A stretch of 5,980 nucleotides of DNA from assembly GCA_027000105.1 (NCBI GenBank), contig JALTOP010000090.1, forward strand, positions 1,106 through 7,085, given 5' to 3'. Below the pieces are notes generated by a model. It was not told where the DNA came from, ran no database searches, and saw only the letters and a program-made list of their open reading frames with translations. Position numbers and translations under genes: made by a program. This stretch comes from Planctomycetaceae bacterium (GTDB lineage: Bacteria; Planctomycetota; Planctomycetia; Planctomycetales; Planctomycetaceae). Positions 1 to 5,980 of this stretch are shown here, piece by piece (position 1 is the first letter of the stretch; every line of letters begins with the position of its first letter).

Positions 1-167
1 CATAAAAGGATGCCCAATAAATCCTGCCAACGGAACGCGACTTCTTTCTGCCAGGCGATGATCGCCGTCAACAGCGCAAACGGAAGGGCAAATATCGTGT
101 GACTGAATCGAACCAGCCCCAGATACTTTTGAATCATTCCTTGCGCTGATGCTTCAACAGAACCCAT
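1..167 (-). CDS. UbiA-family polyprenyltransferase, N-terminal part only (gene runs off the left edge)
   Basis: The reverse strand reads ATG at 167 and stays open to base 1, giving 55 codons plus two bases. The protein begins MGSVEASAQG and then has a hydrophobic helix at residues 18-40 containing LVRFSHTIFALPFALL. This matches the first-helix signature of the UbiA superfamily, the group of 4-hydroxybenzoate and related prenyltransferases that attach a polyprenyl chain to an aromatic ring in the membrane for quinone synthesis. The Asp-rich catalytic motifs (NxxxDxxxD) lie past the window edge, so the exact substrate cannot be told. Upstream of the ATG there is no strong Shine-Dalgarno sequence. 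An in-frame ATG at codon 11 (135-137) is a possible alternative start. The gene is divergent from the ATP synthase operon. A role in quinone supply would fit a respiratory neighbourhood, but this is inference. Confidence 0.85.
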   Translation of the reverse strand, partial: MGSVEASAQGMIQKYLGLVRFSHTIFALPFALLTAIIAWQKEVAFRWQDLLGILL

Positions 168-372
168 TTTGGTCACTACTGGCAGGATAAAATTGTGGAT
201 CTAATCAACTCGTTTTGATTCCCCTGTTTTCCCCAATTGGAATCGTGGTATAACAGAATCGAGACAGGTTGTGAAAGGTTGCGTTCACGTGGGAGTTGCG
301 ACAGGTGGAGGGCTTCCGGTTGTTTGAATAGATGGAGAAATGGAAGTAAGTTGAATCGCGTCATTTCCAGAC

Positions 373-906
373 ATGACAAAGCTTCTTTCCGGAAGATGGT
401 GCCTGTGTTTTCGTAACCTGTTACATTGTCGTTTGTTGTGCCATTTGCCCGTCTGGTGCCGTTTTCCCTTCATGGCTGTAGCCGCCCCGATTCCTGAATC
501 AGAGCGTATCAAAACTCCGGCAAGGGTGACAACTCCCCTGCTTCTTCGCGGTCGAGTTGTGCCTGAAACTGAGGAAGCTGAATCTGTGTGGGATATGAGA
601 ATTGAAGATGTGGGTATCGAAGAAACAGGGGGATTTCCCGAGTTCTTGCCGAGTCGGAGAGATAGGTATGGGGGGAATTGGACCGGGGGGCGATCTATCC
701 CGGTAAGGTTTCAGGTTGCAAAAATCTTTTCAGCTTTCGATTGCTTCAGTTCGGGGGAGTTGATTTTTTCGGGTTTATTGGTAGTTCTCAACCATCGCGG
801 AAGTGTGACTTTGCTAAGGTGTGACATCATGTCACATGCTGCGGAAGTGATTTTACTTTTCGTGTTTTCCATATCTTCGTTCGTTTGGCTATGGCAGGGG
901 CTTTGA
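373..906 (+). CDS. Doubtful hypothetical ORF directly upstream of the atpI-like gene
   Basis: The frame is open from the stop at 352-354 to TGA at 904-906. An ATG at 373 gives 177 residues and an ATG at 472 gives 144; neither has a recognisable Shine-Dalgarno sequence. The first 33 residues are Cys- and Leu-rich and look like chance translation. Bases 472-690 look better, with many G-starting codons and an acidic, hydrophilic product. The last 19 residues form one hydrophobic segment (VILLFVFSISSFVWLW). The stop lies one base before the next ATG (TGAGATG), which would suit translational coupling. Many bacteria have a small AtpZ-type membrane protein ahead of atpI, but the two-helix AtpZ pattern is not visible. 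A 17-base palindrome lies inside the frame, which fits regulatory DNA better. I do not recognise the product and it may not be a gene. Confidence 0.28.
   Translation: MTKLLSGRWCLCFRNLLHCRLLCHLPVWCRFPFMAVAAPIPESERIKTPARVTTPLLLRGRVVPETEEAESVWDMRIEDVGIEETGGFPEFLPSRRDRYGGNWTGGRSIPVRFQVAKIFSAFDCFSSGELIFSGLLVVLNHRGSVTLLRCDIMSHAAEVILLFVFSISSFVWLWQGL
797..849. promoter_or_regulatory. Possible operator: palindrome TGTGACAT-c-ATGTCACA flanked by a 9-base direct repeat
   Basis: Bases 820-836 form a perfect inverted repeat with 8-base arms around one central C. The outer parts are TGTGA and TCACA, the half-sites bound by Crp-type regulators in other bacteria, but here seven bases separate them instead of the classic six. 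A further GTGTGAC half-site-like stretch is at 803-809. The 9-mer GCGGAAGTG occurs at 797-805 and again at 841-849, 44 bases apart, on either side of the palindrome. The offset is not a multiple of three, so it is not a protein repeat of the frame that crosses it. The site lies 72 bases before the first atp-operon start codon. Regulator and function are unknown. Confidence 0.35.
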
Positions 907-907
907 G

Positions 908-1321
908 ATGCGGGAGTTATTGATGTTGATTGGGTGCCTTCTGCCTCTGTTTTTGCTCGGGGGTGTCGGCTGGTTCTTTTGGGTGGAGCCCGAACATGTT
1001 GTCGTATATGCGGTTGCGGCGGGAGTCTGTCTGGCTTTTGGTGCCTCCGCCTTGCTGGTCCAGGAGTTTGCGTTTCGGTTAAACAGTTCCCTGACAGGAA
1101 CTCTCGGTTCAATAGTCGTACGAACCCTAGGCCCGATTGCCTTTGGTTTGTTCGTGAAGAAGAATTTGCCCGATTTTGTCGAGCATCGATTTTTTTTGGC
1201 ATTTGTGGGTTGTTATCTGTTGACGTTGGCGGTGGAGACTATATTGTCTGTGCGTCTGGTGAATCGCTGGGAGAAATTACCCAACAATGTGGGGGAATCT
1301 CGCGGGAATGATTCCGCCTGA
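908..1321 (+). CDS. atpI: AtpI-like membrane protein, first gene of the ATP synthase operon
   Basis: The 137-residue protein has four hydrophobic segments, at about residues 5-26, 31-53, 63-83 and 93-116, followed by a polar tail. Length, four-helix layout and position just before atpB match subunit I of the F1Fo operon, a small membrane protein thought to help c-ring assembly or act as a Mg2+/Ca2+ carrier, and not part of the final enzyme. The fourth helix holds YLLTLAVET, a pattern I associate with AtpI-like proteins of planctomycetes and relatives. The third carries an Arg at residue 72 inside the membrane stretch. The ATG at 908 is supported by AGGGG at 896-900, seven bases upstream. Sequence identity in this family is always low, so the name rests mainly on context and topology. 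Confidence 0.7.
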   Translation: MRELLMLIGCLLPLFLLGGVGWFFWVEPEHVVVYAVAAGVCLAFGASALLVQEFAFRLNSSLTGTLGSIVVRTLGPIAFGLFVKKNLPDFVEHRFFLAFVGCYLLTLAVETILSVRLVNRWEKLPNNVGESRGNDSA

Positions 1322-1335
1322 CGTCATTGGCTCCC

Positions 1336-1344
1336 GGGGGGGGG
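1336..1344. repeat. Run of nine G in the atpI-atpB spacer
   Basis: Nine consecutive G follow CTCCC, giving a C3/G9 stretch 15 bases after the atpI-like stop codon. A second run of six G lies in the same spacer at about 1399-1404. Such runs are prone to replication slippage and to sequencing error. It lies outside any gene, so a length change would not shift a reading frame. Confidence 0.8.
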
Positions 1345-1475
1345 AAGGTTTCGCCTGCTATGAAGTTCTTCGGAGAAAGCTCTTCTGGTAAACAGGCAGG
1401 GGGGTTCCTCGGTAGAGCACGAGAAAGAGATAAGACTGTATTTTTCAGATATTGATAGTTTGAGAATCGAGAGTC

Positions 1476-2408
1476 ATGGCCAGTCCTGTTCTCCACGCAA
1501 AAGATAGTTACTACTTCGAGGTGCCAAAGTCTCTTTGGCCTCGAAGCTATGACTCATTGGAACAGGTGCCTGATTCGATGCAGTTTCTGTTGAAGAATCA
1601 TCCTGATGCGACAATTGAGCAGTTCAATTACGATTTGTCCGGAAAGATTCTGATTCCTCAACCGTTTGGCACGCTGAAGAACCTGTATCAGGCGGAATCC
1701 GGGTTCTGTATTTCCAAATACATGCTCGTTGAGTTGCTTGTGGCCTTTGTTGTGGCGGGGTTGTTTATCTGGTTGGCCAAGCGAGAGAAAATGGTCAAGC
1801 GTCCTGTTGGGCGACAGTTCAATCTGCTCGAATCATTCGTCGGCTATGTGCGAGATGAGATTGTGCGCCCTGCGGTGGGTGGTAAGGGTGCGGATCGGTT
1901 TGTTCCGTTTCTGCTCACGGCTTTTTTCTTTATCCTGGGTGGTAACCTGATGGGGATGGTTCCCGGGTTGGGTACTATTACCAGTGCGATTGAAGTGACT
2001 GCGGTATTGGCGTTGTGTGTTTTCGGAGTTGGGATTGCCTCCGGGGTTCAGCATTTCGGGCCTGGGGGTTATCTGATGAATTTTGTGCCGGAAGTCGATT
2101 TGCCGATCATCCTCCTGCCGTTGAAATTGCTGATTTTTCTCATTGAAGTGCTGGGGTTGTTTATCAAGCATGGCGTTCTTGCCATGCGATTGTTCGGGAA
2201 TATGGTTGCCGGGCATATGGTGCTGGCGGGGATTCTCGGGACTGCGATTTCGGTTGCGGGGACCGGGTGGTGGGGGACAGCCGCGTTTTTCAGTGTGTTG
2301 GGGGCCACTGCTCTCAGTTTGCTTGAAATACTGGTTGCCTTCATTCAGGCGTATGTCTTTACGATGCTTTCCGCCTTGTTTATCGGGATGTCCATTCATA
2401 AGCACTGA
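1476..2408 (+). CDS. atpB: ATP synthase Fo subunit a
   Basis: The 310-residue protein is the proton-channel stator of Fo in the cytoplasmic membrane. It moves protons to and from the c-ring through two half-channels. A soluble N-terminal region of about 80 residues is followed by hydrophobic segments at about 82-100, 143-163, 171-190, 209-231, 236-260 and 266-305. The signature MRLFGNMVAGH holds the essential Arg238, matching E. coli Arg210. His247 takes the place of E. coli Glu219, Glu284 that of His245, and Gln291 that of Gln252, so the channel polar residues are present with the Glu/His pair exchanged. The N-terminus is longer than the roughly 40 residues seen in E. coli. The ATG at 1476 has only weak GAGAG upstream (1469-1473). 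The gene follows the atpI-like gene by 154 bases and precedes atpE by 86. Confidence 0.97.
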   Translation: MASPVLHAKDSYYFEVPKSLWPRSYDSLEQVPDSMQFLLKNHPDATIEQFNYDLSGKILIPQPFGTLKNLYQAESGFCISKYMLVELLVAFVVAGLFIWLAKREKMVKRPVGRQFNLLESFVGYVRDEIVRPAVGGKGADRFVPFLLTAFFFILGGNLMGMVPGLGTITSAIEVTAVLALCVFGVGIASGVQHFGPGGYLMNFVPEVDLPIILLPLKLLIFLIEVLGLFIKHGVLAMRLFGNMVAGHMVLAGILGTAISVAGTGWWGTAAFFSVLGATALSLLEILVAFIQAYVFTMLSALFIGMSIHKH

Positions 2409-2482
2409 ATGGTGCTGTTGGCGTTCTGACGGGGCAAGGTTGGTTTTGTTGGTTTCACTGTAACTGTTCTGTTTAATTGATT

Positions 2483-2488
2483 GAGGAG
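2483..2488 (+). promoter_or_regulatory. Ribosome binding site of atpE (GAGGAG)
   Basis: GAGGAG lies six bases ahead of a GTG at 2495 and is the best Shine-Dalgarno match in the atpB-atpE spacer. It decides the start. The frame could be extended to a TTG at 2477, but that would place this site inside the coding region and leave the TTG without one. Confidence 0.75.
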
Positions 2489-2494
2489 ACGGCT

Positions 2495-2773
2495 GTGTAT
2501 AAAGCTGCCCGTATGGTGTTGATGGTGTTTGGTGTCATGATTATGGCGACTCCGGCTATGGCGCAAGATGGGCCTGGAGCAATGGTTCCGAATCTTGTCG
2601 GGGCTGGTTTGATTGTGCTCGGTGCCGGGATCGGGATCGGTCGCATTGGTGGTTCTGCGGTTGAAAGTATGGCTCGTCAGCCTGAGTTGGCTGGTAAGAT
2701 TCAAACTGCCATGATTATTTCCGCTGCGTTGATCGAAGGTCTTGGTTTCGCTGCGTTATTCGGCGTTTCGTAG
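2495..2773 (+). CDS. atpE: ATP synthase Fo subunit c, with N-terminal signal-like leader
   Basis: Subunit c forms the rotating proton-binding ring of Fo. From the GTG at 2495 the product has 92 residues. Residues 1-23 look like a signal peptide: basic start, hydrophobic core VLMVFGVMIMA, and AMA before QDG as a likely cleavage site, leaving about 69 residues. The mature part is a two-helix hairpin. Helix one carries the Gly-rich packing motif GAGIGIG (43-49), the loop holds the conserved ARQPE (60-64), and helix two carries the ion-binding Glu81 in ALIEGLGF. Against sodium-binding rings, the helix-one Gln is replaced by Ile and the Ser after the Glu by Gly, so proton binding is predicted. An extension to TTG at 2477 is possible but less likely because GAGGAG precedes the GTG. 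The gap to atpF is 60 bases. Confidence 0.95.
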   Translation: MYKAARMVLMVFGVMIMATPAMAQDGPGAMVPNLVGAGLIVLGAGIGIGRIGGSAVESMARQPELAGKIQTAMIISAALIEGLGFAALFGVS

Positions 2774-2833
2774 GGCGTTCGTCTCTGTTTCAGGCTTCCT
2801 TGTCAGCTTGTCTGCAAACTTCTGTTCGAGGTA

Positions 2834-3499
2834 ATGATCGTGAAGTTGTTTTCTGTGGCTATGCTTGTGCTGGCTGGTGTGGTGTTTGCGCCGGTCGCCT
2901 CTTTGTGTGCGTCTGAGGCTGCTTCTTCTGGGTCGGAGCATGCTGCCGAGACGCATGGTGGGCATCATGGGCATATCGGAGATCCCGAGGTTGAGCCGAA
3001 GGTATTCGAGCCCAAAAATTGGCGTTACGATCTCTCTGTCTATTCGTTCGTAGTCTTTATCCTGTTGTTGATCGTGCTCACGAAGTTTGCGTGGGGGCCA
3101 ATCACTCAGGCGTTGGATGAACGGGAAGAGAATATCCGCAAGAATATCGAAGATGCAGAGGCTGCTCGTGTTCGTTCGGAAGAAATTCTGGCGGAACATG
3201 CAAAGAAGCTGGAGGCGGTTCAGGACGAGGTTCGCGAAATCATTGCAGAAGCCCGGCGGGATGCCGAGCATACGAAATCCGAAATTATCGCGGCGGCTCA
3301 GAGCGAGGCGGAAACGACGAAAAATCGCGCATTGGAAGAAATTGATCGGGCGAAGGATCATGCCCTGAATGAAATATTCAGCACGTTGTCGAGCCAGGTT
3401 GCTGAAGCGACGGAGCATGTTCTCGGACGTGCGGTTAATGAGGAAGATCGCGGACGATTAATTGATGAGGCGCTTGCCCAGTTGACCGCGAAATCATAG
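2834..3499 (+). CDS. atpF: ATP synthase Fo subunit b, with signal-like leader and His-rich segment
   Basis: Subunit b is the peripheral stalk that ties the membrane sector to F1 and stops alpha/beta from spinning. The 221-residue protein starts with a hydrophobic leader (residues 4-24, SLCAS near a possible cut), then a polar stretch with His at 36, 41, 44, 45 and 47, ending in HGGHHGHIGD. The membrane helix is at about 68-86 and is followed by WGPITQALDEREENIRKNI, a family hallmark. Residues 92-200 form a long charged coiled coil rich in Glu, Ala and Arg, and the C-terminus should contact delta. Typical bacterial b has about 160 residues; the excess is the N-terminal leader and His-rich part. 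GAGG at 2828-2831 is only two bases from the ATG at 2834 but eight from an in-frame GTG at 2840, so the true start may be two codons later. Only one b gene is seen, with no b' copy. Confidence 0.95.
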   Translation: MIVKLFSVAMLVLAGVVFAPVASLCASEAASSGSEHAAETHGGHHGHIGDPEVEPKVFEPKNWRYDLSVYSFVVFILLLIVLTKFAWGPITQALDEREENIRKNIEDAEAARVRSEEILAEHAKKLEAVQDEVREIIAEARRDAEHTKSEIIAAAQSEAETTKNRALEEIDRAKDHALNEIFSTLSSQVAEATEHVLGRAVNEEDRGRLIDEALAQLTAKS

Positions 3500-3639
3500 T
3501 TGTTTCAGTTTGTGAGGTTCGCCGGGCGAGCCAGCGTGGTGGTTGAGCCTTCTTTTCTGATTGGTAGCCTGTGCGGCGATTGACGCAACTGGCATGAATG
3601 TGTCGGTGGGTGCGTCGGTCGAATTGGTGATTATTGATA
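3500..3639 (+). other. atpF-atpH spacer with a weak hairpin
   Basis: The 140-base spacer has no convincing open frame. Bases 3516-3532 can fold as GGUUCG-CCGGG-CGAGCC, a six-base stem with one G-U pair. No U run follows, so it is not a rho-independent terminator. GGTGAT at 3626-3631 is the probable ribosome binding site of atpH. Confidence 0.5.
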
Positions 3640-5788
<2,149 letters not shown>

Positions 5789-5862
5789 TTCGGTTCGTTG
5801 CAGCTTGAGTCTATCGTGTCAGCACGCGTATCAGGTTGGTGATAGTAAACGGAATCGGGTCT

Positions 5863-5881
5863 GATCCGAACCATTCGGATC
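5863..5881 (+). repeat. Perfect hairpin GATCCGAA-cca-TTCGGATC in the atpA-atpG spacer
   Basis: An eight-base perfect stem with a three-base loop lies 75 bases after atpA and 51 bases before atpG. The sequence after it, GCACAACCGGG, contains no T run, so it does not look like a rho-independent terminator. A second small symmetry, AACC-G-GGTT, follows at about 5885-5893. An mRNA stability or processing element, or a protein site, are possible; chance is too. Confidence 0.45.
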
Positions 5882-5931
5882 GCACAACCGGGTTCCCCTG
5901 TTGGAAGTCAATAAGAGAATTATTCAGACTC

Positions 5932-5980
5932 ATGGCAAATGCTCGTTTAATTGTCAAGCGGCTCAAAGCAGTCAAAAACA
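5932..5980 (+). CDS. atpG: ATP synthase F1 subunit gamma, first 16 codons (gene runs off the right edge)
   Basis: Gamma is the central rotor shaft linking the c-ring to the alpha/beta hexamer. The frame from ATG at 5932 reads MANARLIVKRLKAVKN, a basic N-terminal helix start like the usual gamma beginning with Lys/Arg-rich residues before the KIT region, which would lie just beyond the edge. Position directly after atpA is where gamma is expected in the standard gene order. The ribosome site is weak: AAGAGAA at about 5912-5918 is rather far from the ATG. Only the N-terminus is visible, so integrity cannot be judged. Confidence 0.88.
   Translation, partial: MANARLIVKRLKAVKN

Larger units (their letters stand above)
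168..907. other. Divergent interval between the UbiA-like gene and the atp operon
   Basis: About 740 bases separate the two divergent start codons. The interval must hold the promoters for both directions unless transcription starts elsewhere. I could not pick a convincing -35/-10 pair on either strand. Bases 168-372 show no coding frame I trust and no RNA gene. Bases 373-906 contain one long open frame of doubtful status, listed separately. Bases 797-849 hold a palindrome flanked by a direct repeat, also listed separately. Shorter symmetries such as GTAAC-CT-GTTAC at 413-424 are too small to interpret. Confidence 0.6.

Noticed and set aside
215..254. Promoter-like TTGATT and TATAAC elements
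   Set aside because: The spacing is far from 17 bases and no alternative pair looked better, so no promoter is called.
820..836. A classic Crp site
   Set aside because: The half-sites match but the spacer is seven bases, not six, so I call it only a possible operator of unknown regulator.
711..1202. Long - strand open frame across the operon head
   Set aside because: It runs antisense to the atpI-like gene, is rich in Arg, Pro and Ser typical of shadow translation, and has no recognisable domain or ribosome site.
1833..2405. 190-codon - strand frame inside atpB
   Set aside because: It lies fully within a secure atpB gene and its Asn, Gln, His and Pro-rich composition is that of antisense translation.
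5863..5893. Rho-independent terminator after atpA
   Set aside because: The stem is good but no T run follows, and atpG comes next in the same direction.

Overview
The window carries the front two thirds of a canonical bacterial F1Fo ATP synthase operon on the + strand. The order is an atpI-like gene, atpB (a), atpE (c), atpF (b), atpH (delta), atpA (alpha) and the first codons of atpG (gamma). The far left holds the start of a UbiA-family prenyltransferase gene on the - strand, running off the window. The likely source is a planctomycete of medium GC content. Hints are the delta subunit with an N-terminal lead containing a VPSVxEDPS stretch, a long soluble N-terminus on subunit a, a His-rich signal-bearing subunit b, a c subunit with a cleavable-looking leader, and loose spacers between genes. 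This assignment is family-level inference from memory, not a database result.

Layout: 1-167 is the 5' end of the UbiA-like gene (-). 168-907 is a divergent interval of about 740 bases. It holds one long but unconvincing open frame (373-906) and a compact cluster of symmetric and repeated DNA at 797-849, which could be operator DNA for the operon. 908-1321 encodes a four-helix AtpI-like membrane protein. atpB, atpE and atpF build the Fo membrane sector and stator stalk. atpH and atpA begin the F1 sector. atpG starts at 5932. Intergenic gaps are 60-154 bases, except that atpH and atpA overlap by 50 bases. I see no rho-independent terminator inside the operon, so co-transcription is likely.

How the genes work together: protons pass through half-channels in subunit a (Arg238) onto Glu81 of each c subunit and turn the c-ring and gamma. 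Subunits b and delta hold the alpha/beta hexamer still, and alpha (Walker A Lys175, arginine finger Arg365) forms part of the nucleotide sites. The c subunit lacks the known sodium ligands, so a proton-driven enzyme is predicted. The beta and epsilon genes are expected just beyond the right edge.

I do not see a wholly new system. The most interesting points are the extra periplasmic-side material on subunits a, b and c, the atpH/atpA overlap, the palindrome cluster ahead of the operon, and a perfect hairpin between atpA and atpG.
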